Source of the DNA: Gammaproteobacteria bacterium
GTDB lineage: Bacteria > Pseudomonadota > Gammaproteobacteria > Eutrophobiales > Eutrophobiaceae
Direction of reading: 5' to 3'
Assembly: GCA_030829985.1 (NCBI GenBank)
Contig: JAURNW010000016.1
Location: 1 to 64,000, forward strand
Length of the DNA: 64,000 nucleotides
The notes beneath the pieces were generated by a model. That model did no database searches. It worked only from the letters and a program-made list of their open reading frames with translations, and was not told where the DNA came from. Shown here in pieces: positions 1 through 9,199 of the stretch; the first letter of the stretch is position 1, and the number at the start of each line of letters is the position of its first letter. Position numbers and translations under genes: made by a program.

Positions 1-57
1 GGTACGTCGACGAATATCACGTACGGTTTGTTCTGCACTTCTTTTATTTGTCATCAT
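1..57 (-). CDS. IS3-family-like transposase OrfA, N-terminus only (runs off the window)
   Basis: Nineteen codons run leftward off the window edge from an ATG-ATG start preceded by a strong GAGG ribosome site. The peptide MMTNKRSAEQTVRDIRRRT matches, from memory, the beginning of OrfA transposases of IS3-type elements, which usually continue into a helix-turn-helix. The start lies about 80 bp inside a 24-bp sequence (117-140) that begins with TG on this strand, as an IS end should. With so few residues visible, the family call rests on the opening motif and on the neighbouring IS-like end. It could also be another short DNA-binding protein. Confidence 0.6.
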   Translation of the reverse strand, partial: MMTNKRSAEQTVRDIRRRT

Positions 58-116
58 CGTTTCCTCTTCGGTTAACGATGAACGAAAACTATCTCTTAGG
101 CAATTAGGCTAATTGG

Positions 117-140
117 TCCACATGGGGCTGACGGGGTACA
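117..140 (-). repeat. Probable terminal inverted repeat of the insertion sequence at the left edge
   Basis: On the minus strand this 24-bp sequence begins TGTACCCCGTCAGCCCCATG. It recurs perfectly and in inverted orientation at 5312-5335, and the match stops at the next base on both sides. It lies just upstream of the transposase start at 57, where an element end is expected. Position 140 would be the outer boundary. Confidence 0.7.
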
Positions 141-234
141 GGATGGGACTGTAACTTTAGTGAGTATCGCTGATATAAGAAAAAACCTGAGCTAATAGTA
201 ATTAGCGTATAAGAGAGTAATCTTGGGTAAATTA

Positions 235-258
235 AAGGGATAGTAAGGTCTATCCCTT
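235..258 (-). terminator. Candidate terminator after fdxA
   Basis: An 8-bp stem (235-242 with 251-258, AAGGGATA/TATCCCTT) has an 8-base loop and lies just beyond the fdxA stop. On the minus strand it is followed by a short T-rich run. The stem is AT-rich, so termination may be partial. Confidence 0.45.
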
Positions 259-274
259 GGGCAATTTGATTGGA

Positions 275-598
275 TTAACGCTCCAAATATTCCAGTTTGC
301 CGGTTTTGTCTTTCCATTCATCAGCATCTTCCGGCGCTGGTTTCATCTCGTTGATAACCGGCCAATCCCTTGATAATTCGGCATTTAATTCGATAAAACT
401 GTTCATTTCTTCAGGCACATCTTCATCTGCCATAATCGCTTCAACAGGGCATTCTGGCTCACACAGCGTGCAATCTATGCATTCATCCGGGTCAATAACC
501 AACATATTTGGTCCTTCGTGGAAACAATCGACCGGACAAACTTCAACACAGTCGGTGTATTTGCATTTAATGCAGCTTTCGGTAACAACAAATGGCAT
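275..598 (-). CDS. fdxA: 7Fe ferredoxin FdxA ([3Fe-4S][4Fe-4S])
   Basis: A small cytoplasmic electron carrier of 107 residues, the usual length for the Azotobacter FdI/FdxA family. Cysteines 9, 12, 17, 21 and 25 and then 40, 43, 46 and 50 reproduce the spacing of a [3Fe-4S] plus [4Fe-4S] ferredoxin. The C-terminal half is the acidic, tryptophan-containing extension typical of FdxA. It is last in a leftward run mutS, ABC permease, ABC ATPase, fdxA, with a 93-bp gap before it, and may have its own promoter there. fdxA next to mutS is a common gammaproteobacterial order. The electron-transfer partner cannot be told from sequence. Confidence 0.95.
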   Translation of the reverse strand: MPFVVTESCIKCKYTDCVEVCPVDCFHEGPNMLVIDPDECIDCTLCEPECPVEAIMADEDVPEEMNSFIELNAELSRDWPVINEMKPAPEDADEWKDKTGKLEYLER

Positions 599-691
599 CA
601 GATTTACCTATAGTTTCAAATATTAAAAAAGAATCGGATCATACTCGTATCTTGGGAAGCATAAAAGTCATTCAATTGATTAAATAGTAAT

Positions 692-1621
692 TTAATTATT
701 ACTTTTTATTATTTCAGATATCTCATCAGCCAGGGCTTTCCCCTTTTTAAACTCAGAAACGGCAACCCCCATTTCTCCAAGCTTTGATAATACCTTGATT
801 TGCAATTGTTCCACTGTCCCCGTGGTAAAAAATATAAGCCAGGATTTCATGTCCTTATTCTCGTTTTCTATGCGGCTAATCTCGCTTATCCCTTGCAATA
901 ATTCGGATAAATGAACATCACTGGGTATATCCAGCTTTAAACTAAAACATTGGCTGCTTCGTTTTAGTTCAGACAGGCTGGTATGGATAATTAATTTGCC
1001 TTTGTTCAAGATGGCGATATCACTGCATATATCTTCAATTTCGGATAAATTGTGTGAACTTATGATGACGCTATATCGATTGCCGAGTTCACTTAATAAA
1101 TTCCTCACTTCTGTAGCTGCAACGGGGTCTAGACCTGAAGTTGGTTCGTCCATCAATATCAATTCTGGTTCTCCGATCAGGGATTGAGCCAGCATAATGC
1201 GTTTACGTTGTCCAAAACTTAAGGTCTCTGGAAATTGATTCGCGAATCCACCGGCTTGAACCAATGACAATACTCGTTCGATTTCTTTTTTAGCATCATG
1301 CCGGTTGAAGTTTTGTAATCTTGCATAATGTTTCAATTGTGTCAGTACATCTACGCCTTTAAACATGGAAGTATCTTGTGGCAGTAATGCGAGTTTGCCT
1401 TTTATTGCACTTGAGTCAGGTCTATTACCTAAGATATGCACCCTCCCTGAACTGGGTCTTATAAATCCGCACAGGATTGCAAACAAGGTTGATTTGCCCG
1501 CGCCATTTGGTCCGACAATTCCGGTTGGTTGTGTAACATTCAATTGAAGATCTAATCCATCAAGCGCTTTAATTCCAGCAAAGCGTTTGGTTAATGATTC
1601 ACATTTAATCTGGTGATTCAT
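692..1621 (-). CDS. ABC transporter ATP-binding protein (ABC-2 exporter type)
   Basis: The 309-residue protein has a Walker A motif GPNGAGKST at residues 37-45, an LSFGQ signature near 132-136, a Walker B LILMDEP and a switch histidine in SSHNLSE. The last 90 or so residues form a C-terminal domain as in NatA/CcmA-type exporter ATPases. The start codon directly abuts the stop of the permease gene at 1622, so the two form a two-gene exporter. The substrate cannot be deduced. Related pairs move sodium, copper-enzyme maturation factors (NosF/NosY) or antibiotics. Confidence 0.9.
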   Translation of the reverse strand: MNHQIKCESLTKRFAGIKALDGLDLQLNVTQPTGIVGPNGAGKSTLFAILCGFIRPSSGRVHILGNRPDSSAIKGKLALLPQDTSMFKGVDVLTQLKHYARLQNFNRHDAKKEIERVLSLVQAGGFANQFPETLSFGQRKRIMLAQSLIGEPELILMDEPTSGLDPVAATEVRNLLSELGNRYSVIISSHNLSEIEDICSDIAILNKGKLIIHTSLSELKRSSQCFSLKLDIPSDVHLSELLQGISEISRIENENKDMKSWLIFFTTGTVEQLQIKVLSKLGEMGVAVSEFKKGKALADEISEIIKSNN

Positions 1622-2431
1622 TTATATATCTCTTCGTTTGAAGATATACCAGCCACATAAAAAATAGAATATTGTGTAAGCAAGCAGTGCAGAAATAGCA
1701 ATTAATATATTCTCCGGGTTGATATCGAATAATATTGATTTAAGGCCGCTTGGGATCAAATAGATGGCGTGAATAAAATCAGATTTAATCCAAAAAACAA
1801 GAATCACCAGAAAGATATAAATCATCATGCCCAAAAAAAGAGAGCCAAATCCCGAACGCGCAAATGATGAGACCATCGACATAAAAGCGATAAAGGGCAG
1901 GCTATAAACAAATACAAGTATGTAGGTTTGCAAGCCTAACAATGCAATGGCTTCCAGCGTGTCTTCCTCGTTTAAAAATGCTTGTATCGAAGCCCATAGG
2001 GAGGTGGTGGAAATACAAATTAATACCAGTAACAAAACGGCGATAAAACGTGAAAGATATATTTCGGCACGTGTTGCACGCATTAATAAAAATCGAAATG
2101 CACCTCTGGTCATATCACTTGAATATTGATTATTGGCAGCGACTAAAATAAATAAAGGGGTCAACGTGATTGATACCAGTAAATAGATTGATAAGCTTGC
2201 GGATCGATCAACAAATAAACGTAATGCCAATTCCTGATCTTGTGATATCCAGCTTACGAAGATTAAACCCTGAGTGCTTTGTAGCCATTCGACGGCTAAC
2301 AGAATAACGTTATCAAATATTAAATACCAAAATAAAAAGTAGGGAATTATGAAGGCCAGACTTTTCAGACTGTTAAGCGAATAACAGAAATTAAATAAGG
2401 TAAGCTCTTTAAGTCGATAAAGATTTAGCAT
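1622..2431 (-). CDS. ABC-2 type transporter permease
   Basis: A 269-residue integral membrane protein with about six hydrophobic segments, including a cluster near residues 20-50 and several in the second half. It ends in the basic tail FKRRDI. The layout, with a large external region after the first helix and a short amphipathic part before the cluster, fits the NosY/ABC-2 permease family. It adjoins its ATPase partner without a gap and starts 42 bp after mutS, so co-transcription with mutS is likely. The exported substrate is unknown. Confidence 0.85.
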   Translation of the reverse strand: MLNLYRLKELTLFNFCYSLNSLKSLAFIIPYFLFWYLIFDNVILLAVEWLQSTQGLIFVSWISQDQELALRLFVDRSASLSIYLLVSITLTPLFILVAANNQYSSDMTRGAFRFLLMRATRAEIYLSRFIAVLLLVLICISTTSLWASIQAFLNEEDTLEAIALLGLQTYILVFVYSLPFIAFMSMVSSFARSGFGSLFLGMMIYIFLVILVFWIKSDFIHAIYLIPSGLKSILFDINPENILIAISALLAYTIFYFLCGWYIFKRRDI

Positions 2432-2473
2432 GAACAGAGTGAGTAATTATTTTTTAAAATACAGTGGTGACTG

Positions 2474-5029
2474 TTATCGGTCCAGTATGGTTTTTAATTC
2501 ATACAATAATGCCAGCGCTTGCTTCGGGTTGGTCGAATCAGGATCGATTGATTTTATTTTTTCCAGTAAGGGATCAGCATTAAATAAATCCGTTTGGGTT
2601 TGTTGCTTATTTGTTATTGGTGTTTGCAGTTCAATCTCATGTAATCGATTTTTAGCAGCATTGATGACGGTTTTAGGAATGCCTGCCAGAGAAGCTACTT
2701 GTATCCCGTAGCTTTGGTTTGCGGGACCTTGCTTAACAGCATGGAGTAAGACTATCTCATCACCGTGCTCAACGACATCCATATGCACATTGGCTACATT
2801 ATCTTCATGTTCAGGCAGGGCAGTAAGTTCAAAATAATGTGTCGCAAACAAGGTATAACAGCGCGTGACTTTTGCAAGATGTGAAGCACAGGCCCATGCC
2901 AGTGCAAGTCCATCATAGGTACTCGTGCCACGCCCAATCTCATCCATTAGCACCAGACTATTACATGTCGCATTATTTAAAATATTGGCTGTTTCAGTCA
3001 TCTCCACCATAAAGGTTGAACGACCACTGCCCAAGTCGTCTGACGCGCCTATGCGTGTAAAGAGTTGATCAATTGGGCCAATAATCGCTTTTGTTGCTGG
3101 AACATAGCTGCCGATATGCGCAAGGATAATAATTAAAGCTGTCTGCCGCATATAGGTCGATTTACCGCCCATATTAGGCCCGGTGACGATTAACATATTC
3201 TTATCACTGTCCAGATTTAAATCATTCGCTATAAAGGGCGCAGACTGAATTTGTTCAACGACCGGGTGTCGTCCGGCTTCAATACTAATCTGGTTATCTT
3301 TTGTCAGTATCGGTGCAGTAAAATTTAGAGTTGCAGCGACTTCAGCAAAACTGAGATAGATATCAAACTCAGCCAACGCTGACGCACATAATTGTAGTTC
3401 TGATAAATAAGCAACAATGATATCCAGCAGTTGATCGTAAAGCTGCTTTTCGCGCGCCAATGATTTCTCTTTTGCGCCAAGTATTTTATTTTCAAAATCC
3501 TTTAACTCTGGAGTGATAAAACGTTCGGCGGCCTTTAACGTTTGACGACGATTATAATCGTCCGGAACGTTAGTTGAGTGAAGGCGACTAATTTCGATGT
3601 AATAACCATGTACTCGGTTATACCCAACTTTCAAACCTGGTAGTCCAGTGCGTTGCTTCTCTTTTTCTTCAAGCTCAGTTAAAAACTGACCCGCGTCATT
3701 ACTCAATTGTCTTAATTGATCCAGCGCTGAGTCATAACCATCAGCAATAACACCTCCATCCCGAATAATAACCGGCGGTTCGTCAATTAATGCTTTATTT
3801 AGCGTTTCAAGTAATTCAGGAAACAAACCAATGTTTTGGTAAAGCGCGTTTAGTCTGGGACTATCTATATCCACAAGTTGTTGCTTAATTTGTGGCAGTT
3901 GGGTGAGGCTATCCCGGAGCTGTATGAGATCACGTGGTCGTGCTGATTTAAGAGCCACACGTGACATGATCCTTTCTATATCACAAATACCACGCATGGC
4001 ATCATGGAAATCACTATGACAACGATTGTGCAAAAGCTTTTCCACGGCATCATGTCGATGCTGTAAGACGGCATGGTTACGGATAGGCTGTTGTAACCAG
4101 CGGCGCAATAAGCGCCCACCCATGACTGTTGATGTAGTATCGATTACATCTAACAATGAATGTGATTTACCTTCGGCGAGGCTGGTTTCAAGTTCCAGAT
4201 TACGACGCGATACGGTATCTATTTGTATTACATCATCAGCCGAATTTATTTTAGGATTCTGTAAGTGAGGTAGTAAGGTTTTTTGGGTATCGTTCAGATA
4301 TTGAATTAAACACCCCAGAGCCATGATAGCCGTTTCCATGTGTTGGCAGCCAAAGCCATTAAGGTCATTGATAGCATACTGCTGCTTGATAATTGCTTCA
4401 GCAGTGCTGTGATTAAAATGCCAATCAGGACGTTTGGTGATGATTCTATTTTGTATATTCAGCTTATCAAATTCAAAATTATCACTGAATAAAATTTCAG
4501 CCGGTTGATATTGTTCAATCAGGTCTTCAATAGAATATGAACTATCCACTTCTAACAAATTAACTTGACCACTACTGAGTTCTACACTGGCCAGGCCATA
4601 ATGTTCTTTAGTTTCACAAACCGAGAGCAATATATTTGCTACGCGTTCATTTAGCAGAATATCTTCCGTAATTGTACCTGGAGTTATAATGCGTACGACT
4701 TTACGTTCTACGGGACCTTTACAAAGTGCAGGGTCGCCCACTTGTTCGCAGATAACAACCGACTCACCTAGCTTAATAAGTTTAGCGAGATAATTATCAA
4801 CGGCATGATAGGGCACGCCTGCCATGGGGATAGCTTCGCCTGCAGATTTGCCGCGTTTGGTCAGTGTTATGTTTAATAAACGGGCTGCTTTTTTGGCGTC
4901 CTCATAGAACAACTCATAGAAGTCGCCCATACGAAAGAACAACAACATATTCGGGTGTTCGGCTTTGAAACCGAGGTATTGTTGCATTACCGGAGTGTGG
5001 GAGGGTAACTGCTGAGTAATGGCAGACAT
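2474..5029 (-). CDS. mutS: DNA mismatch repair protein MutS
   Basis: MutS (851 residues, close to 853 in E. coli) recognises mismatches and starts methyl-directed repair with MutL. The N-terminus carries the mismatch-probing GDFYELF motif, whose phenylalanine and glutamate contact the mispaired base. The C-terminal ATPase has Walker [10 protein letters not shown], Walker [14 protein letters not shown] and the conserved THYFEL histidine. All domains are present. It is first in a leftward run with the ABC genes and fdxA. The segment lies between a lone IS end at 5312 and an IS edge at 140, but the gene is intact. Confidence 0.98.
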   Translation of the reverse strand: MSAITQQLPSHTPVMQQYLGFKAEHPNMLLFFRMGDFYELFYEDAKKAARLLNITLTKRGKSAGEAIPMAGVPYHAVDNYLAKLIKLGESVVICEQVGDPALCKGPVERKVVRIITPGTITEDILLNERVANILLSVCETKEHYGLASVELSSGQVNLLEVDSSYSIEDLIEQYQPAEILFSDNFEFDKLNIQNRIITKRPDWHFNHSTAEAIIKQQYAINDLNGFGCQHMETAIMALGCLIQYLNDTQKTLLPHLQNPKINSADDVIQIDTVSRRNLELETSLAEGKSHSLLDVIDTTSTVMGGRLLRRWLQQPIRNHAVLQHRHDAVEKLLHNRCHSDFHDAMRGICDIERIMSRVALKSARPRDLIQLRDSLTQLPQIKQQLVDIDSPRLNALYQNIGLFPELLETLNKALIDEPPVIIRDGGVIADGYDSALDQLRQLSNDAGQFLTELEEKEKQRTGLPGLKVGYNRVHGYYIEISRLHSTNVPDDYNRRQTLKAAERFITPELKDFENKILGAKEKSLAREKQLYDQLLDIIVAYLSELQLCASALAEFDIYLSFAEVAATLNFTAPILTKDNQISIEAGRHPVVEQIQSAPFIANDLNLDSDKNMLIVTGPNMGGKSTYMRQTALIIILAHIGSYVPATKAIIGPIDQLFTRIGASDDLGSGRSTFMVEMTETANILNNATCNSLVLMDEIGRGTSTYDGLALAWACASHLAKVTRCYTLFATHYFELTALPEHEDNVANVHMDVVEHGDEIVLLHAVKQGPANQSYGIQVASLAGIPKTVINAAKNRLHEIELQTPITNKQQTQTDLFNADPLLEKIKSIDPDSTNPKQALALLYELKTILDR

Positions 5030-5083
5030 ACTCTAATTGTAATAAAGCAAGTAAACCTTGGCTAGGCATGATTTCGCTAACAT

Positions 5084-5311
5084 TTAACAATCATCATTAA
5101 TTTCACACAGAACGGCGGGTGATTGCATACGCATAATTGCTTGCGAATAAAGCGTTATACCGAATCTTCTGTCTAGATTTGTCGCTTGTCCTGCAGCAAC
5201 GCATTGGGCGGCAAAGGTACCTGCTGTGGGCGCGCCAAACCCACCGCGGTTACTTCCACCGGGTACAGGTGTTCCGGGATTAGCCTGCATGGCCCAGACG
5301 ATTCTGTTTAT
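5084..5311 (-). pseudogene. C-terminal remnant of an unidentified gene, cut at an IS-like end
   Basis: An open frame reads leftward. Its first in-frame ATG is at 5290 (68 residues, opening MQANPGTPVPGG), but the frame stays open upstream to 5311, exactly where the 24-bp IS-like repeat begins, and is closed by a TGA inside that repeat. There is no Shine-Dalgarno sequence before the ATG. The peptide is rich in glycine, alanine and proline, has two cysteines near the end and closes with EINDDC. This looks like the tail of a larger, perhaps secreted, protein. I do not recognise the family. A genuine small gene is possible but less likely. Confidence 0.45.
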
Positions 5312-5335
5312 TGTACCCCGTCAGCCCCATGTGGA
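5312..5335 (+). repeat. Lone copy of the 24-bp IS-like terminal repeat
   Basis: This is a perfect inverted copy of 117-140, beginning TGTACCCC on the plus strand. No transposase gene adjoins it: htpG and its promoter follow within about 30 bp. It therefore looks like a scar left when an element was deleted, or a boundary of a rearrangement with the copy at the left edge. Confidence 0.65.
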
Positions 5336-5365
5336 TATGTCAGGCTTGAGACTTAATTTTGCAGA

Positions 5366-5394
5366 CTTGAAATTATCACGAAGAATCCCTATAT
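5366..5394 (+). promoter_or_regulatory. Sigma-32 (RpoH) type heat-shock promoter of htpG
   Basis: A -35 element CTTGAAA (5366-5372), a 14-base spacer and a -10 element CCCTATAT (5387-5394) closely fit the E. coli RpoH consensus CTTGAAA-N13/14-CCCCATNT, with one mismatch. Transcription should start near 5400, about 40 bp before the htpG ATG. The class of gene downstream supports the call. Confidence 0.8.
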
Positions 5395-5439
5395 AAGTCA
5401 TCACAATGAATTCATTAACAATATTGGGGTTTTATTAAC

Positions 5440-7395
5440 ATGTCTGTAGAAGCAAAACAGGAAACATTGGGTTTTCAAACTGAGGTCAAGCAATTATTGC
5501 ACCTCATGATCCACTCTTTATACAGTAATAAAGAGATATTTTTACGCGAATTAATTTCTAATGCCTCGGATGCAGCCGATAAATTACGTTTTGAGGCACT
5601 CAAGAATGATAGTTTGTACGAAGGTGATTCAGATCTGAAGATAAAGGTCGAATTCGATAAAGAATTAAAAACAATTACCGTCTCTGATAATGGTATCGGT
5701 ATGTCACGAGACGAGGTTATTGAACATCTCGGTACCATCGCGAAATCAGGTACCAAACAGTTCTTTGAGGCGCTGACCGGTGACCAATCCAAAGACTCGC
5801 AATTGATCGGCCAGTTTGGCGTCGGTTTTTACTCCTGTTTTATCATCGCACAAAAAGTTGAAGTCATTACGCGCCGCGCAGGTTTAGGAAAAGAAGAAGG
5901 TGTGCGTTGGGTGTCTGAAGGCGAAAATGATTATTCAATAGAAACAATCGATCGTGAAGCACGTGGCACCAAAGTGATATTACATCTTCGTGATGACAAT
6001 GAAGATTTTTTAAATGATTACCAATTGAGAAATGTGATCACTAAATACTCTGACCATATCTCGTTACCCATTATCATGGATAAAGAAGAGCAGGTAGAGA
6101 TAATAGACGAAGAAGAAGCTCAGAGCGAGGAAAACAAGGACGAAGAAAAGAAGGAAAAGAAATTTAAGACCGTTATTTCTGAAGAAACAGTTAATAGTGC
6201 AACAGCGCTATGGGCACGTAACAAGAAGGATATAACAGACGAAGAATACAACGAGTTTTATAAGCATGTGGGTCATGACTTTGAAGCACCATTAGCACAT
6301 ATTCATAATCGGGTAGAAGGAAAGCTCGAATATACCTCGCTACTTTATATACCAAAACGTGCTCCATTCGATATGTGGGATAGAAAGCAACGCCATGGTG
6401 TAAAGCTCTATGTGAAACGTATCTTCATCATGGATGATGCAGAACAGTTGATACCAAGCTGGATGCGATTTATACGCGGTGTGGTGGACTCGGATGATCT
6501 TCCATTAAACGTTTCCCGTGAAATTCTACAACACAACAAGGTGATAGATTCCATTCGTTCCGGCTGTACTAAAAAAGTGCTTGGTTTATTAAAAACGATG
6601 GCCGAAAAAGAAGCCGATAAGTACGCGGAGTTTTGGAAGACCTTCGGCAAGGTACTTAAAGAAGGCGTCGTTGAGGGTGATGAATACAAAGAAGATTTAT
6701 CCAACTTGTTTAGATTTAGTAGCACGCACGATGATTCTCAAGCTCAAAAAGTCTCCATTAAAGACTACATAGATCGTATGCAGGAAGGCCAAAAAGCGAT
6801 CTACTTTGTCTCTGCCAATACTCATGCGATGGCAAAAAACAGTCCACATTTGGAAATCTTTAAAAAGAAAGGCATCGAAGTGCTATTGATGTCTGATCCG
6901 GTTGACGAGTGGGTGACTACTCATTGGGCGGAAGTACAAGGAAAACCTCTACAGTCTATTACCAAAGGTGAATTAGATCTGGGTGATTTAAAGGATGAAG
7001 ACGAGAACAAAGAAGATGAGAAGAATGAAGCCAATGAAAAATTAGCGGAACGTATTCGAAAAGTTTTAGAAGCAAAAGTAAAAACCGTTCGTACTACATC
7101 ACGATTGACAACCTCTCCGGCTTGTCTCGTTGCTGATGAAAACGACATGGGACGACAGATGGAACAGATTCTCAAGGCTTCTGGCCAAGAGATACCGGTA
7201 ACCAAACCAATACTTGAGATAAACCCGGACCATCCTATAGTCAAAAAAATCGATAATGAAACAAATGAAGATCTATTTGCCGATTGGTCTCAGATTCTTT
7301 TCGATCAGGCTTTATTGAGTGAAGGTAGTCAACTGGAAGATCCGGCAACTTTCGTTAATAAACTTAATAGCTTGATAGTGACATTAGCTGGTTAA
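5440..7395 (+). CDS. htpG: Molecular chaperone HtpG (Hsp90)
   Basis: HtpG is the bacterial Hsp90, an ATP-dependent cytosolic dimeric chaperone. The GHKL ATPase motifs are clear: ELISNASDAADKLR near residue 30, DNGIGM near 85 and GQFGVGFYSCF near 125. At 651 residues it is somewhat longer than the 624 of E. coli. The difference lies mainly in two charged, low-complexity stretches, one near 215-242 and one near 515-537, placed like the charged linker of eukaryotic Hsp90. A sigma-32-type promoter lies just upstream and a strong hairpin terminator downstream, so it appears to be a single-gene heat-shock unit. Confidence 0.97.
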   Translation: MSVEAKQETLGFQTEVKQLLHLMIHSLYSNKEIFLRELISNASDAADKLRFEALKNDSLYEGDSDLKIKVEFDKELKTITVSDNGIGMSRDEVIEHLGTIAKSGTKQFFEALTGDQSKDSQLIGQFGVGFYSCFIIAQKVEVITRRAGLGKEEGVRWVSEGENDYSIETIDREARGTKVILHLRDDNEDFLNDYQLRNVITKYSDHISLPIIMDKEEQVEIIDEEEAQSEENKDEEKKEKKFKTVISEETVNSATALWARNKKDITDEEYNEFYKHVGHDFEAPLAHIHNRVEGKLEYTSLLYIPKRAPFDMWDRKQRHGVKLYVKRIFIMDDAEQLIPSWMRFIRGVVDSDDLPLNVSREILQHNKVIDSIRSGCTKKVLGLLKTMAEKEADKYAEFWKTFGKVLKEGVVEGDEYKEDLSNLFRFSSTHDDSQAQKVSIKDYIDRMQEGQKAIYFVSANTHAMAKNSPHLEIFKKKGIEVLLMSDPVDEWVTTHWAEVQGKPLQSITKGELDLGDLKDEDENKEDEKNEANEKLAERIRKVLEAKVKTVRTTSRLTTSPACLVADENDMGRQMEQILKASGQEIPVTKPILEINPDHPIVKKIDNETNEDLFADWSQILFDQALLSEGSQLEDPATFVNKLNSLIVTLAG

Positions 7396-7418
7396 GACAG
7401 AAAAACGTATAAAAATCT

Positions 7419-7446
7419 AAATGGGGCAACATTGCCCCATTTTTCG
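7419..7446 (+). terminator. Rho-independent terminator of htpG
   Basis: The stem ATGGGGC/GCCCCAT encloses AACATT and is followed by TTTTT, 25 bp after the htpG stop. Confidence 0.85.
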
Positions 7447-7501
7447 TTTCACTCTCAGACGCGCATACCCTAAAATGAATTAAAGTAATTTAAGGAATGC
7501 C

Positions 7502-9139
7502 ATGGAATATTCACAGGAAAACATTTCAAGTCTGCTCCGGGAGCTTAACGAAATTGGTATCGCACTGTCAGCGGAAAAAGATCATACCCGCTTATTGGAG
7601 TTGATCCTCGTTAAAGCCATAGAGATAACTAACGCGGATGGCGGTACATTGTATACGCGTACCGATGATCAGCGCTTAAGGTTTGAAATTGTCCACAATC
7701 GCTCTCTCGATATTCATAAAGGTGGAACCAGTGGTGAAGAGATTGTCTTTTATCCCATCGCACTTTATGACGACGAAGGAAAACCCAATAACCATATGGT
7801 GGCTGCCTGGTCTGCAATCAGTGGTGAGACGATCAATATACCTGATGCCTATGCCAGTGAAGAATTTGATTTTTCCGGTACTAGAAATTTCGATAACAAG
7901 ATGGGCTATCGTTCTATTTCATTCCTGACTGTGCCGTTGACCAATCATGAAAATGAAATTATCGGTGTATTGCAACTCATCAATGCTATTGATGAAGATA
8001 CGAATAAAGTGATTCCTTTCACTCCATTAGATCAACAGTTGATTGAATCACTTGCCTCACAAGCAGCGGTTACAATTACTAATAAAACATTGATCGATGC
8101 ACAGCGAAAATTATTTGATTCGTTTATACAACTTATAGCTGATGCGATTGATGAAAAATCACCCTATACCGCCGGCCATTGTCGTCGTGTGCCCGTGATC
8201 ACAAATATGTTGGCTGATGCGGTCAACAGTATTGATAAGGGTCCGCTAAAAGATTTTTGTATGACGGATGATCAAAAATATGAACTGGAAGTTGCTGCCT
8301 GGTTACATGATTGTGGAAAAATAACGACGCCTGAATACGTCTTTGATAAGGGAACAAAACTGGAAACAATCTTCGATCGAATTAATCTTGTAGATACACG
8401 TTTTGAAATACTAAAAAGAGATGCCGTGATTGCGTCACTTAAATCAAGATTAAACCAAATTGATAACGCAGATGATGTTGAACAGGAACTGGCAAATGAT
8501 AAGTTACTGCAAGAAGAATTAACAAAACTGGAAAAAGAAAGAGAAGATATTCGTAGCTATAATGTCGGCGGTGAGGTGTTGGCGGAGGAAGATTTTAAAC
8601 GTATTGAAGAAATTGCAAAAAGGACGTACATCGATCCAGAACAAGAAAAAGTCCATTTGTTAACTGAAGAAGAAAAGCAAAATTTACAAATAGGACGTGG
8701 AACGCTATCAATAAGAGAACGAGAGATTATTAATAATCATGTTTCAGTTACGATCAAGATGCTTGAATCTTTACCTTATCCAAAACATTTAACCAAAGTA
8801 CCTGAATATGCTGGTGGTCATCATGAAAAGATGGATGGAACGGGATATCCGAATAAATTAACCAGGGCCCAAATGTCTGTTCAAGCCAGAATGATTGCCA
8901 TTGCCGATGTGTTTGAGGCGCTAACTGCAAGCGATCGGCCGTATAAAAAAGCAATGCCTTTATCTCAATCTTTAAAAATACTGGGGCAGATGAAACTCGA
9001 TAATCATGTTGACGCCGATCTTTTCGATATCTTTATCAATAAGAAAATTTATCTTGATTATGCCAATCAATATCTGGGTAAGAATCAAATTGATGAAGTT
9101 GATTTTAATGATATCCCCGGCTATGCGCCTTTAGTCTGA
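7502..9139 (+). CDS. GAF and HD-GYP domain protein, probable cyclic di-GMP phosphodiesterase
   Basis: The 545-residue soluble protein has an N-terminal GAF sensor domain (about 10-195) and a C-terminal HD-GYP phosphohydrolase (about 205-525). The metal-binding HD is visible in WLHDCGK near residue 267, and the signature HHEKMDGTGYP lies near 436-447. HD-GYP enzymes linearise cyclic di-GMP. HD and GYP are about 180 residues apart rather than the usual 65 or so. The extra segment is charged and probably coiled coil (residues about 290-405). Catalytic residues look intact. The GAF ligand is unknown. The gene stands alone between htpG and prmB. Confidence 0.9.
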   Translation: MEYSQENISSLLRELNEIGIALSAEKDHTRLLELILVKAIEITNADGGTLYTRTDDQRLRFEIVHNRSLDIHKGGTSGEEIVFYPIALYDDEGKPNNHMVAAWSAISGETINIPDAYASEEFDFSGTRNFDNKMGYRSISFLTVPLTNHENEIIGVLQLINAIDEDTNKVIPFTPLDQQLIESLASQAAVTITNKTLIDAQRKLFDSFIQLIADAIDEKSPYTAGHCRRVPVITNMLADAVNSIDKGPLKDFCMTDDQKYELEVAAWLHDCGKITTPEYVFDKGTKLETIFDRINLVDTRFEILKRDAVIASLKSRLNQIDNADDVEQELANDKLLQEELTKLEKEREDIRSYNVGGEVLAEEDFKRIEEIAKRTYIDPEQEKVHLLTEEEKQNLQIGRGTLSIREREIINNHVSVTIKMLESLPYPKHLTKVPEYAGGHHEKMDGTGYPNKLTRAQMSVQARMIAIADVFEALTASDRPYKKAMPLSQSLKILGQMKLDNHVDADLFDIFINKKIYLDYANQYLGKNQIDEVDFNDIPGYAPLV

Positions 9140-9199
9140 AATTACGGAGCGTGGAATGTTTATGCATTTCGTTATGCATAATATTTCACTACCAAACAC

